This document shows positions 8,990-17,207 of a stretch of 51,746 nucleotides of DNA, in pieces. The position numbers and the translations under genes are program-made. A model generated the notes under the pieces. The model ran no database searches, was not told the DNA's origin, and saw only the letters and a program-made list of their open reading frames with translations. The stretch comes from Thermoplasmata archaeon (GTDB lineage Archaea; Thermoplasmatota; Thermoplasmata; Thermoplasmatales; Thermoplasmataceae). The stretch lies in contig JAJZJZ010000005.1 in assembly GCA_021809755.1 (NCBI GenBank), forward strand, positions 1 through 51,746. Reading direction: 5' to 3'. Position 1 is the first letter of the stretch. Each line of letters starts with the position of its first letter.

Positions 8990-9129
8990 TGGGAGCACTG
9001 GGATTTGAACCCAGATCTGCGGGTCTCTTCCCGGTTCTTAGTTCCAGTCACTCATCATGAATCAGATGACCCGTTGCTAAACATACCCTGACTGGAGCCC
9101 GATAGGATGCCTGACTACCCCATGCTCCC
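8990..9129 (-). tRNA. tRNA-Trp (CCA) with a 67-nt intron
   Basis: The acceptor stem GGGAGCA (9129-9123) pairs with TGCTCCC (8997-8991), discriminator A at 8990. The T arm is CTGGG TTCAAAT CCCAG. The 5' exon (9129-9092, 38 nt) ends CTCCAG, giving anticodon CCA plus G37. The 3' exon (9024-8990, 35 nt) starts with A38 followed by CCCGC. Removing the intron 9091-9025 gives a 73-nt tRNA with anticodon stem TCGGG/CCCGC (one mismatch at 27-43). Introns after position 37 of tRNA-Trp are typical of euryarchaea and are removed by the splicing endonuclease. CCA is not encoded. The gene begins at the base after the eL41 stop codon, so both probably share a transcript. Confidence 0.92.
9025..9091 (-). ncRNA. 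tRNA-Trp intron, probable box C/D methylation guide
   Basis: The intron carries CTGA (9065-9062, D'-like) and ATGATGA (9058-9052, C/C'-like). CGGGTC two bases before CTGA can pair with GACCCG across the 3' splice junction (9025-9020); the fifth base from CTGA then pairs with position 39. TGACTGGA after ATGATGA (9050-9043) can pair with TCCAGTCA spanning the anticodon and 5' splice junction (9096-9089). This matches the euryarchaeal design in which the pre-tRNA-Trp intron guides its own 2'-O-methylation at positions 34 and 39. The outer C and D boxes are poor (CTAA in place of CTGA), so the position-34 spacing is not exact. Confidence 0.65.
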
Positions 9130-9237
9130 TTATGTCCTGTTAGCCTTTCTCTGCTTTTTCAGCCTTCGGATTCTCTTCTTTCTCCACTTCCATCGCATGT
9201 TTCCGCGTTTTTTCCAGTCCCTTGAACTTCTCTTCAA
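9130..9237 (-). CDS. rpl41e: Large ribosomal subunit protein eL41
   Basis: A 35-residue, extremely basic peptide with Trp-Lys-Lys-Arg-Gly, then [18 protein letters not shown], the hallmark of archaeal/eukaryotic eL41, a single helix that bridges the ribosomal subunits. I place the start at TTG 9237 because GGGGTGA (9248-9242) lies 4 bases upstream and because the extra N-terminus ([12 protein letters not shown]) resembles the longer archaeal form; the internal ATG 9198 would give the 22-residue core only. The TAA stop (9132-9130) abuts the tRNA-Trp 5' end at 9129. A TATA-like TATATAAG lies at about 9314-9322. Genes this small are often missed by automatic annotation. Confidence 0.87.
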   Translation of the reverse strand: MKRSSRDWKKRGNMRWKWRKKRIRRLKKQRKANRT

Positions 9238-9594
9238 TGTTTCACCCCAATTAGGAGCCGCTTATGGTAAATAAGTAAAGGCTCACAGAGAGTAAGCAGG
9301 TATTTGATGCTCTTATATATAATTATTTTACGGGAGGATAAGACGCCCATGCATGCTCATCTCATGCATAATTCATCTAGCAGAGTGCATTATCTTCTAT
9401 TTTTGCAGATCATCTATAACAATATTTGATGCAAAAATTTTTGCTAAGTTCACAACAAATATGAGGGATAATATCGCTTAAAACATTAACAATGAAAATT
9501 TTCAATTCATTGCAAAAACAGATTAACAAGATAGAGTTGAATTTATTGCCAGTCTTCAAGAAATTAAAATACTTGAGGTAAATAGTCTAATGAA
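9238..9594. other. Intergenic region with eL41 promoter
   Basis: Holds the minus-strand TATA-like element (about 9314-9325) and a leader for eL41/tRNA-Trp. A small imperfect inverted repeat of GCATG elements sits at about 9348-9368. No gene seen in 9370-9594, which is AT-rich. Confidence 0.4.
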
Positions 9595-10227
9595 ATGCCA
9601 TTAAATGCCTCAGACATTGATCGACTGTTCAAAAAAATTAGAGATTACTCTAGGATTGAATCTAAAGGAGTAACACTGAACAGGATCAATCAGGATTTTT
9701 ACTCGGAAGTAAGAGAGGCGCTGCTTTTTTTAAAGGAAATGGCAGAAGAATCATTATCTAAAGGAGATATCGATCAATATATCGCCATAAGGGAAAGAGA
9801 GGGAAATATCAAAAAGTCATTATCCCTTTTTTTTCAAAAGAGATATGAGAAAATTCTCCGGGAATCCCTTTACGATATAGAAGGGAAAACCCTTGACATC
9901 CTGACTCCTCAAGAAAGAGAGTTCATAATGAAAATGCACAACGAGATGATGGTAATTCGAGATTCTCTCGTTGATCCTGGTAAGATTCAGGAGAGGGAAA
10001 GCCCTGAAGAATCACACAAGGAACCGGAAATTAAACAGGAGATTGATGAACCTCAAAGTGTACCTGAAAGAAGCGAGGATCTATCTCAACTTAGAATAAC
10101 AATCGATTATATGCCCATAGCACTAAAGGATGGAAACTACTATCTGAGAAAAAACGACATAATTTATCTTCCAAAAAATATAGCGGAAATCCTCTTGAAA
10201 AGAGAATCTGCCATAGCGATGCGTTAA
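9595..10227 (+). CDS. GINS complex subunit (Gins51/Gins15 type)
   Basis: Subunit of the archaeal GINS complex, which joins MCM helicase and Cdc45/RecJ-like protein at the replication fork. The helical A domain covers about residues 1-118 (DIDRLFKKIRDYSRI, REALLFLKEMAEESL, ILTPQEREFIMKMHNEM). An acidic linker follows (about 122-160, Glu/Pro/Ser-rich). The small C-terminal B domain (about 163-210) reads LRITIDYMPIALKD and then DIIYLPKNIAEILLKRESA, the usual end of Gins51 proteins. The A-then-B order identifies the Gins51 branch. ATG 9595 is the first in-frame start; a GAGGT lies about 17 bases upstream. The gene stands alone. Confidence 0.88.
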   Translation: MPLNASDIDRLFKKIRDYSRIESKGVTLNRINQDFYSEVREALLFLKEMAEESLSKGDIDQYIAIREREGNIKKSLSLFFQKRYEKILRESLYDIEGKTLDILTPQEREFIMKMHNEMMVIRDSLVDPGKIQERESPEESHKEPEIKQEIDEPQSVPERSEDLSQLRITIDYMPIALKDGNYYLRKNDIIYLPKNIAEILLKRESAIAMR

Positions 10228-10508
10228 ATATTCATTATGCAAATTTTACAAGCTTTAAAGATAAGAATGGTTATATTTTATTTTCGTCACCTGTAGAAAA
10301 TTCATTAACATAGGGAATGCAACGATAATTAAAAGAACAATAGAGTCACTCATGAGAATTCTAAATAGATATTTTGGTAATTAACAGTTAATTAGAAGCA
10401 AGACTCTCCATTATACTCAGTAAAGGAAAAAATCGTATCCGAATATAAAATTCTCCCGGTGAATGCAATAGAACCTTTTAATTATTAATCATTGTATTGT
10501 TGATAGCA
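10228..10508. other. Intergenic region, nothing recognised
   Basis: AT-rich, all frames closed, no RNA signature seen. It ends at the TATA box (CTTTATATA, about 10509-10517) of the RHH-MNT gene. Confidence 0.4.
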
Positions 10509-10515
10509 CTTTATA

Positions 10516-10530
10516 TATGTAGACTACATA
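10516..10530. promoter_or_regulatory. Perfect palindrome, operator of the MNT/HEPN operon
   Basis: TATGTAGACTACATA is a perfect 15-base palindrome lying directly between the TATA box (about 10509-10517) and the start codons at 10534-10540. The TGTAG/CTACA core is of the kind bound by archaeal RHH antitoxins. A bound dimer would block the promoter, so autorepression by the RHH domain of the first gene is likely. Confidence 0.65.
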
Positions 10531-10539
10531 CATATGATG

Positions 10540-11118
10540 ATGGGAAAGTTCAAGCAAACTCTGCTCACAGAAGAAGCATATTCAATACTAAGAGAGGCTA
10601 AGCAAATTATAGAACTAAACACGAATAGAAGAAGTTCTTTCACAGAAGTTATAAAACAGACCATAGGAAAGCAGCTTATCTTGATGAAGATGGATCAGGA
10701 TATAAAAAATTATATAATGCGCTTTGTAGATTTGATAGATGAAAATCCTCACATACTAGGCATAATACTTTATGGTTCTATTACAAAGAACAGTTTTTCC
10801 AAATTTAGTGATATAGATTTAGCGGTTATAACCAACTCTAAATTCATAGATTGCCTTGAATTTCTAAATATGAAAAGGGGTGAAGTAAATTCATATCAAG
10901 ATATATTGATAAAAAGAGGCTTGTCACTATTTATAAGTCCCCTTATTCTAACACTGGAAGATCTCGAAGTTCTGAATCCATTATACTTTGAAATTGTAGA
11001 CTATGGTATAGTTCTTTTTCAACGTGGTAACGCAGTTTCAGATTTTCTTAATAAAATTTCAAAAACTAAACATAAACGTGTAAATACAAAGACCGGAGAA
11101 ATGCTCGTATGGGAGTAG
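10540..11118 (+). CDS. mntA: RHH-MNT fusion: antitoxin-type nucleotidyltransferase
   Basis: Two domains. Residues about 1-45 (KQTLLTEEAYSILREAKQ then SSFTEVIKQTIGKQL) look like the ribbon-helix-helix region of VapB antitoxins. Residues about 65-190 form a minimal nucleotidyltransferase: IILYGSITKNSFSKFSDIDLAV has the GS motif followed by the paired Asp (DID). MNT antitoxins AMPylate and silence HEPN toxins. Three ATG codons in a row (10534, 10537, 10540) are possible; the TATA box spacing (about 26) favours the third as a leaderless start. The next gene, HEPN, overlaps by 10 bases. Most MNT antitoxins are lone domains, so the attached DNA-binding region is notable and fits the palindrome next to the promoter. 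Confidence 0.8.
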   Translation: MGKFKQTLLTEEAYSILREAKQIIELNTNRRSSFTEVIKQTIGKQLILMKMDQDIKNYIMRFVDLIDENPHILGIILYGSITKNSFSKFSDIDLAVITNSKFIDCLEFLNMKRGEVNSYQDILIKRGLSLFISPLILTLEDLEVLNPLYFEIVDYGIVLFQRGNAVSDFLNKISKTKHKRVNTKTGEMLVWE

Positions 11119-11549
11119 AAATCTCTGAAAAAGCAATAGATACGGCCGAAAGCTGGATTAGAACGGCAGAGGTAATGGCGGAAAATAAGGTATATAATAC
11201 CTGTTTGTACAGCGAAGAAATGGCGGTAGAGATAGCTCTAAAGGCAGTACTCCTTGCACTTGGCATAGATCCACCTAAAAACCACAACATAATTGAAACT
11301 GTTGAAAATAATATTGTAAATTCACATAAAATCCCAAAAGGCATTAAGGATGAAATAAGGGAAGTTGTCAGATCTCTACTTCCGGAATTGCTCAGCAACA
11401 GGCAAACAAGTGGATATACATTCAATTATAATATCGACATAGAAAGTCTTGAAGTAATTGCCTTGAGGTATCTGGAACCTTCTAAAAAAGCTGTATTGTT
11501 ATGTAAAAATGTCATAAAGCAAATATCTAAAAACGTGATTAAAAAGTGA
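11109..11549 (+). CDS. hepT: HEPN-domain protein, toxin partner of MNT
   Basis: A 146-residue four-helix HEPN protein: WIRTAEVMAENKVYNTCLYSEEMAVEIALKAVLLALGIDPPKNHNI covers the first helices and the conserved turn with His, and LLSNRQTSGYTF is the region where RNase-type HEPN toxins carry RxxxxH. Here the Arg is present but the expected His/Tyr position reads Tyr, so it resembles the R-x4-6-Y/H class and its RNase activity is uncertain. It overlaps the MNT gene by 10 bases, the standard HEPN/MNT toxin-antitoxin arrangement (here antitoxin first). Confidence 0.8.
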   Translation: MGVEISEKAIDTAESWIRTAEVMAENKVYNTCLYSEEMAVEIALKAVLLALGIDPPKNHNIIETVENNIVNSHKIPKGIKDEIREVVRSLLPELLSNRQTSGYTFNYNIDIESLEVIALRYLEPSKKAVLLCKNVIKQISKNVIKK

Positions 11550-11652
11550 TGAAATAGATACCTATTAAAATTACAAAGAATTGAGTCTATCCAACAAAGT
11601 TAATCATCTATAAATCTGTAAAAAAAAGTAAGGGAAAAAAATAAAGTTTTGG

Positions 11653-13494
11653 TTATTTCTTTCTTCTCATAACCAATGCTGCTGCACCCACTATTACTAT
11701 TACTCCGACACCAGCTGCAATTGAGAAATATTCAACGTTCTGTGGAATATTTGTAGGAGTGGTTGTTGATGTAGTAGTGGTATATGGTGTAGAACTCACT
11801 TCTATTGTGTGGTTTGAAAAGTGTGGCACATGGATCAATATCATTACACCGGAAGATTCGTTTATTACTGCGTAATAGGCATTCGTGGTTGAGGTTATGT
11901 TGAATATTGCAGATGCACTCGTGAGATTAATAACACTTCCATCAAATTTAAGATAGACCGTATTTGAGGTTCCAAGGAATTGCTTTGTTACGAAAACAGC
12001 TACTATGGTTCCTTTGTGATTCGTTGATGAAATAGATACAGTTGCTTTTCCCTGGGTCTGAGATGAAACAGCAGCATTCACACTTCCATTAAATCCAATG
12101 GTTAGGTTGGAATTTGGACCAGCGCTTGTAGAATTGACTATTATCTGAGCAGAAATCTTACCTGACTCTATTGCATTCTTAATGTCACCGTTAAGTTTTC
12201 CAATATTTCTTAAACCTGGTGGAGACACAAAGTGAATTACAGCTACATCTTTAGATGATATTGAGATCATTCCACCGCCAATTGTAATGCTTGCGTTGCC
12301 GGGTACCATTAAGAACCCGGTAAAGTTTTGTCCAGTAATAATTACCGCCTGGCTTTGTGCATTCACATGTCCTCCTACTCCAAGAAGAATGTTGTTTTGA
12401 GTATCTTCGTTATCAGCAATTGCCGATGCGCTATAGGATACCTTTGCGGAGGTAGTGGAGAAAATAGATGCGCTAAGACCTTTAGCCAGTGTCAAATTTA
12501 GTGTTCCGTTTCTGAAAGCAAACGCAGACTGCAATGATGGTGTGTCGTGAATTACATATATGAAACTCTCATTGGCATAGAAAAAGACTGAACCAACAGT
12601 GATAACTTTGTTTAAAGGAATAGAACTCATACTGGCCTTACTGATGAGAACGCTATTTCCCGAAGCGTTTACATATGTAAATACAGGTACAGTCTGTCCA
12701 TCGAAGGTACCAGACATATTGTAAATTATTTGGTCTGACATGGAGTAATTGAAGTTAACATATTTTCCGCTTACCTGTCCAGTTGTGTTGTTGTAAGAGA
12801 ATTTTTGCTCATTCTCTCCTTCACCAAAATATTTTTCTAGAGCGTTTTTCAAACCACCATTAGATATGAATCCAGCAATAAGCATCATGCTTCCGTTATT
12901 GTTCACCGTTATTTGCATTCCGTTAGCTGACAGGTTCACTTTCCCATTAGTTACAAAATATCCTGTGAATGATCCATTCGAAATTTGGTAGGCAGAATAG
13001 CCCTTCATGGACAATTTCATAAATGTGTTGAATTGAATCAGGCTTCCCAGTGATGCATTTGACGATACATTTAAGTTAAAGGCAAATGGTTTAGCAACTG
13101 TTGTTAAATCAAATTTAATAGTTGCTTTCCCTGCGGTTGAAATCGTCGGGGAGGTTGCTATTATTAGTGCCTTAGGTTCTGTTATTCCTATGAGGGTTTC
13201 ATTTGCTATAGATACAAAAGAAACTTTTTCATTGCCGGAATTTGATGGAACAGACATAGCTGTACCATTAACATATACCGAAGATGCTATCTCTGTTTGA
13301 ATACCAGTTTCACTACTTGTATATGTTATATTACTAAGGGTACCAAAGCTATTATGAGATCCAACTGAGTATGCAGACAATTTTATCATCGATGAAGAAG
13401 TGTTATCCGTATTGACTCCCTGCGCAAAGGCAAGGCTACCGGACATTATCATCAGGGATGATATTGCCAAAACTAAAACTGCTGTCTTGTTCAT
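11653..13494 (-). CDS. Large secreted, C-terminally anchored surface protein
   Basis: 613 residues. A Sec signal peptide (about 1-25: MNKTAVLVLAISSLMIMSGSLAFAQ) and a C-terminal membrane helix (about 590-608) followed by MRRKK place the bulk outside the cell. A Thr-rich segment (about 565-580, TTTTSTTTPT) forms a stalk before the anchor. The ectodomain is beta-rich, low in charge, and has many Asn-x-Ser/Thr sequons, so it is probably heavily N-glycosylated, as expected at acidic pH. No enzymatic motif is seen. A TATA-like CATAAATTAG at about 13518-13530 gives a nearly leaderless transcript. It could be an S-layer-associated or adhesion protein; function unknown. Confidence 0.7.
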   Translation of the reverse strand: MNKTAVLVLAISSLMIMSGSLAFAQGVNTDNTSSSMIKLSAYSVGSHNSFGTLSNITYTSSETGIQTEIASSVYVNGTAMSVPSNSGNEKVSFVSIANETLIGITEPKALIIATSPTISTAGKATIKFDLTTVAKPFAFNLNVSSNASLGSLIQFNTFMKLSMKGYSAYQISNGSFTGYFVTNGKVNLSANGMQITVNNNGSMMLIAGFISNGGLKNALEKYFGEGENEQKFSYNNTTGQVSGKYVNFNYSMSDQIIYNMSGTFDGQTVPVFTYVNASGNSVLISKASMSSIPLNKVITVGSVFFYANESFIYVIHDTPSLQSAFAFRNGTLNLTLAKGLSASIFSTTSAKVSYSASAIADNEDTQNNILLGVGGHVNAQSQAVIITGQNFTGFLMVPGNASITIGGGMISISSKDVAVIHFVSPPGLRNIGKLNGDIKNAIESGKISAQIIVNSTSAGPNSNLTIGFNGSVNAAVSSQTQGKATVSISSTNHKGTIVAVFVTKQFLGTSNTVYLKFDGSVINLTSASAIFNITSTTNAYYAVINESSGVMILIHVPHFSNHTIEVSSTPYTTTTSTTTPTNIPQNVEYFSIAAGVGVIVIVGAAALVMRRKK

Positions 13495-13665
13495 GATTAA
13501 TTATTGGTTAACACATAAACTAATTTATGGTACAATGGATCAGTACACATAATTTAAGGAGTGTGAGGAGACAGAGATGGTTCTACATCTGTTATTTCAA
13601 ACATTTTAATAGACATAAACTCAACATAACCCAGGGAGACTTCTTAAATATTCTGCAGTGTTATC

Positions 13666-13992
13666 AATTGTGGGAAAGCCTGAGAGCAGCTGACGCCCAT
13701 GAGGTGAGGAAAGTCCCCCCTCCACAGGTGGAGGCCAACCGTCCAAAGCCGGTATTCCGAGAGGAATGGCAATGAGAAAAGAAATAAACGCTCCCTGGTA
13801 AAATATGACTGGAAAACACGATGTTTCCGGGGGTGGCGATGGGAACTTATCCTGGCCGGAGAAAGTCCAAACAGACCCTGTGACGCCACCGGGAGGGTCA
13901 GGTAGGACGAAGGCTAAAGGCCAATCAGTCGAATGCTGCAAGCCTGAAAGGGGTAACAGAAGGGGGCTTACTCCGGGCAGTCCCACAATTCG
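13666..13992 (+). ncRNA. rnpB: RNase P RNA (archaeal)
   Basis: The ends pair as helix P1: AATTGTGGGA at 13666-13675 with TCCCACAATT at 13981-13990. The universally conserved core is present: GAGGTGAGGAAAGTCCCCCC (13701-13720) on the 5' side and ACAGAAGGGGGCTTACTCCG (about 13957-13976) on the 3' side, which form P4 and the catalytic centre. The middle has strong hairpins (about 13780-13860) and GGAGAAAGTCCAAACAGACC. Length near 327 nt suits archaeal RNase P. The ends are good to a few bases. A TATA-like CTTAAATATT at about 13643-13652 lies upstream. Protein frames across this region are artefacts. Confidence 0.9.
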
Positions 13993-14029
13993 CGCATAAA
14001 GCTTAAGGATAGATATTATATATTGAATA

Positions 14030-14221
14030 ATGCCAAAAAAGATGTGTCAGGTTAGGGATTGCAAGGAAGAAAGTTTTCACACAGTTGATGCTGCTCTGGC
14101 AAAGAAAGCTCTTGAAATAACCGGAGACAGCACGAAAGTCCATCTGTGCAAGGAGCATTATAAAAAGTTTAAGAAGGAGACAAAGGAAGAGAGGAAAAAT
14201 CAGAGGGCTGATTGGGTATAG
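14030..14221 (+). CDS. Small zinc-binding protein
   Basis: 63 residues with CQVRDC near the N-terminus and HLCKEHYKKF (about 42-51), giving C-x4-C and C-x2-H ligands for one zinc ion. The tail is strongly charged (KKETKEERKNQR). The type is small, conserved in archaea and of unknown role, perhaps nucleic-acid binding. It begins 38 bases after RNase P RNA and its end overlaps the glycosyltransferase start, so the two are probably co-transcribed. Confidence 0.7.
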   Translation: MPKKMCQVRDCKEESFHTVDAALAKKALEITGDSTKVHLCKEHYKKFKKETKEERKNQRADWV

Positions 14222-15012
14222 GCGAAATTCTTGCATCCATAGTAATAACAGTAAAAAATGAGGGGAAGAACCTCCCTCAACTTATGGAAGTCTTAATGAA
14301 AGGGAAGGAGGAATTTGAGATTATTATTGTAGATTCTCAAAGTACCGATGAAACAAAATCCATAATGGAGAAAATAGTCACGGAAAAAACCAATATAAAA
14401 TATATCAGACAGCGCTGCTCACGGGGGCAAGGTCGGAATATTGGGGTTAGAGCATCTCAGGGTAAGTATATCATCTTTACGGACGGAGATGCAATACCTG
14501 AAGATGACTGGGTTAAGAGAATGGCAAATGCCCTTGCTCATAGTGATCTTGTAGCAGGTAAGACTGTTAGCCTTGAAGGCAAGGGAAGCAGCAGTCTGCC
14601 AAGAGTTTCACTATATTTTAAAGGCTTTGAAATCACACTTCCATCAATGAATTTAGGCATTAAAAAAACACTCTTTGAACGACTTGCGGGATTTGATGAA
14701 TCATTTGTAACGGCAGAGGATATTGATCTAAATCTCAGAGCAATACAATCCGGATCAAGTTGGAAGATCTGTGATGAATGTGTCGTAAGTCACAGGTCCC
14801 GCAATGGGATGAAGGCCATAATGAAACAGGCATTTTGGAATGGTTATGGCAGAAGGCAACTTAAAATAAAGAATAAGAAAATATGGGGAGAAATAGAAAA
14901 AGGGAAGATAACCACGCATATAAGTTCACCACTATTAATATTAAGGAATTTGGCAGGAATGTTCGGGTATCTCTATTGTGTCTTCAGAAAGATAGATTTT
15001 TCAAAGCAATGA
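14212..15012 (+). CDS. Glycosyltransferase family 2
   Basis: GT-A fold inverting glycosyltransferase of 266 residues that transfers a sugar from a nucleotide donor to an unknown acceptor, perhaps in N-glycan or lipid glycan synthesis. Signs are ASIVITVKNEGKNLPQL, IIIVDSQSTDETKSI, then GRNIGVRASQGKYIIFTDGDAIPEDDW holding the DxD metal site, and later FDESFVTAEDIDLNLR with the catalytic Glu-Asp. A weakly hydrophobic C-terminal segment may touch the membrane. The apparent start is TTG 14212 inside the preceding gene; no closer ATG exists before the core strand. Confidence 0.88.
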   Translation: MGIGEILASIVITVKNEGKNLPQLMEVLMKGKEEFEIIIVDSQSTDETKSIMEKIVTEKTNIKYIRQRCSRGQGRNIGVRASQGKYIIFTDGDAIPEDDWVKRMANALAHSDLVAGKTVSLEGKGSSSLPRVSLYFKGFEITLPSMNLGIKKTLFERLAGFDESFVTAEDIDLNLRAIQSGSSWKICDECVVSHRSRNGMKAIMKQAFWNGYGRRQLKIKNKKIWGEIEKGKITTHISSPLLILRNLAGMFGYLYCVFRKIDFSKQ

Positions 15013-15067
15013 TAGTAATAGGGAAAACATCCTTAAAGCATATATTGTAATAATTACTAAGGAACTC

Positions 15068-16786
15068 ATGGAGGAAGATAGAGGTTTCTGGCATTCTAAG
15101 TTAAAGGAAGCATCAGAAAGGAATTCATCATCGAAAGATGCAAACCTGGAGAAATGGCGAAAGAATACTCTCAAGCCATGGGAAGATAAGACAGGATACA
15201 AGCCCAGAGAATTCATTAATTCATCGGCAATTGAGATCAAGGACGTCTATACAAAAAACGATTTGCCAGAAGATCAGGATAAGCTTCTGGGACTCCCTGG
15301 AGAATATCCTTTCACAAGGGGAGTCTATCCAAATATGTATAGGGGAAAAGAATGGACAATGAGGATGTTCTCAGGATTTGGTACACCTGAGGATACCAAC
15401 GCGCGTCTGAAATATCTCATAAGCCACGGAGAGACTGGATTGAGCATAGCCTTTGATATGCCAACACTTTATGCCTACGACTGTGACAATAAGAGGGCTG
15501 ACGGAGAAATAGGGAAATGTGGTGTGAATGTATCTTCACTGAAGGATATGGAAGTTATCTTTGACGGAATAGACCTCTCGAAAGTGACCACTTCTATGAC
15601 TATAAACGCCCCGGCTGCTGTTCTTACCGCAATGTATTTTTCAATTGCCAGAAGACAGGGTCTATCCCTTGATAAGATAGGAGGAACAGTTCAGGCAGAT
15701 ATTTTGAAGGAATATATTGCCCAAAAGGAGTGGATTTATCCGCCCGAGGCGCATATCAGGATAATACGTGACATGATGATATACTGCACAGAGAATGTCC
15801 CAAGGTGGAATTATATCAGTATTTCCGGTTATCACATACGGGAGGCAGGATCCAGTGCCGTGCAGGAACTTGCCTTTACACTTGCAGATGGTTTTTACTA
15901 TGTAGAGATGGGAAAGAATGCCGGTCTTGACGTTGATCAGTTTGCTCCAAGACTTTCATTTTTCTTCAATTCATCAATTAATTTCTTTGAAGAGATTGCC
16001 AAAATGAGGGCTGCCAGAAGAATCTGGGCCACTGCTTTGAAAGAGAAATACGGTGCAAAGACAGCTAGGGCAATGATGTTAAGGTTTCACACCCAAACAT
16101 CTGGTTATACCTTAACATGGCAGCAGCCGCACATTAACATTGTTAGAACTGCATTTGAAGGGCTTGCTGCAGTTCTTGGAGGCACTCAGAGTCTTCACAC
16201 AAACTCATATGACGAGGCGATGGCACTTCCATCAGAAGAAGCGGTGAAGGTAGCTTTGAGAACACAGCAGATCATAGCTGAGGAAACAGGTGTAACTGAT
16301 ACGGTGGATCCTCTGGCGGGTTCCTATTATGTGGAATGGCTAACAAACAAGATTGAGGAGGAAGCCTACCGTTACTTTGACAAGATAGAATCCATGGGTG
16401 GAATTCTTGAGGCTGTAAAGAACGGGTATATTCAGAGAGAGATTGCCTCAACCTCATACAGAAGGCAAAAGAGGATTGAGGATGGAAAGGAAGTAATGGT
16501 AGGGGCAAACAAATATGTGGAATCAGACGAACAACCCATAAATATTCTCAGAATACCAAAGGAGGCTCAGGACAGGCAGATTCAGAGACTGAATCACGTT
16601 AAGGCTACAAGAGATGGCAAAAAGGTATCAGAATCTCTGGCACGGCTCAGAAAAGCCATGGAGGATCCAGATACAAATATCATGCCATATCTCATTGAAG
16701 CTGTGGAATCTTATGCCACACTTGAAGAAATAAGCAACGTCGGAAGGGAGGTATATGGCGGCTGGAAAGAACCAATCATCATCTAA
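15068..16786 (+). CDS. B12-dependent acyl-CoA mutase, large subunit (isobutyryl-CoA type?)
   Basis: Catalytic TIM-barrel subunit (572 residues) of a methylmalonyl-CoA-mutase family enzyme; the B12 domain is on the next gene. YPFTRGVYPNMYRG, SIAFDMPTLYAYD, SGYHIREAG with the catalytic His, and TDTVDPLAGSYYVEWLT are family hallmarks. Two substrate-selecting positions differ from methylmalonyl-CoA mutase: Tyr89 is Phe (WTMRMFSGFGT) and Arg207, 37 residues before the SGYH His, is Gln (AQKEWIYPPE). Phe/Gln is the isobutyryl-CoA mutase pair; 2-hydroxyisobutyryl-CoA mutase has Ile/Gln. So the likely reaction is isobutyryl-CoA to n-butyryl-CoA or a similar branched acyl-CoA rearrangement. No epimerase gene is nearby. 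A TATA-like CATATATT at about 15038-15046 allows a leaderless start. Confidence 0.9.
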   Translation: MEEDRGFWHSKLKEASERNSSSKDANLEKWRKNTLKPWEDKTGYKPREFINSSAIEIKDVYTKNDLPEDQDKLLGLPGEYPFTRGVYPNMYRGKEWTMRMFSGFGTPEDTNARLKYLISHGETGLSIAFDMPTLYAYDCDNKRADGEIGKCGVNVSSLKDMEVIFDGIDLSKVTTSMTINAPAAVLTAMYFSIARRQGLSLDKIGGTVQADILKEYIAQKEWIYPPEAHIRIIRDMMIYCTENVPRWNYISISGYHIREAGSSAVQELAFTLADGFYYVEMGKNAGLDVDQFAPRLSFFFNSSINFFEEIAKMRAARRIWATALKEKYGAKTARAMMLRFHTQTSGYTLTWQQPHINIVRTAFEGLAAVLGGTQSLHTNSYDEAMALPSEEAVKVALRTQQIIAEETGVTDTVDPLAGSYYVEWLTNKIEEEAYRYFDKIESMGGILEAVKNGYIQREIASTSYRRQKRIEDGKEVMVGANKYVESDEQPINILRIPKEAQDRQIQRLNHVKATRDGKKVSESLARLRKAMEDPDTNIMPYLIEAVESYATLEEISNVGREVYGGWKEPIII

Positions 16787-17207
16787 GCAGAGACCTCCAA
16801 AGATTCTTCTGGCTAAACCGGGAATTGATGGGCACGACAGAGGTGTACTTGTACTGGCAAGGGCGTTTAGAGATGCAGGAATGGAAGTTCTTTACGCAGG
16901 TCTTCTCCCAACGCCGGAGGAAGTCATAGATACCGCTGTAAATGAGGATGTAGATGTCATTGCAATGAGTCTCCTGAACGGGGCTCATTTAACAGTATTC
17001 AAAAGGGTGGCAGACCTCATGAAAGAGAGAGGTATAGACGATATTGCCCTTGTTGGAGGTGGCACCATTCCTGAGGAAGATAAGCCAGCACTTGAGGCCT
17101 TGGGAATAACCGGAAATTATGGCCCAGGAACCCCGCTTTCCACAATCATTGAACATGTCCAAAAAAGAGCTGCAGAGGCAAGAGCGAAGAAGCTGGGGCA
17201 GGATTGA
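16755..17207 (+). CDS. Acyl-CoA mutase small subunit, B12-binding
   Basis: A 150-residue cobalamin-binding subunit. KILLAKPGIDGHDRGVLVLARAF contains the DGHDRG loop whose His is the lower axial ligand of cobalt, and the later GGGTIPEEDKPALEALGI with the GxxG loop holds the nucleotide tail. After about 15 flexible residues the domain is standard. The start overlaps the large-subunit end by 32 bases, indicating tight coupling of the two subunits. The separate-subunit arrangement is shared by archaeal methylmalonyl-CoA mutase and bacterial IcmA/IcmB. Confidence 0.93.
   Translation: MAAGKNQSSSKQRPPKILLAKPGIDGHDRGVLVLARAFRDAGMEVLYAGLLPTPEEVIDTAVNEDVDVIAMSLLNGAHLTVFKRVADLMKERGIDDIALVGGGTIPEEDKPALEALGITGNYGPGTPLSTIIEHVQKRAAEARAKKLGQD

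Noticed and set aside
13527-13999. Open frames on both strands (82, 121, 81, 64 residues)
   Set aside because: They cover the RNase P RNA, whose P1 and core sequences explain the region.
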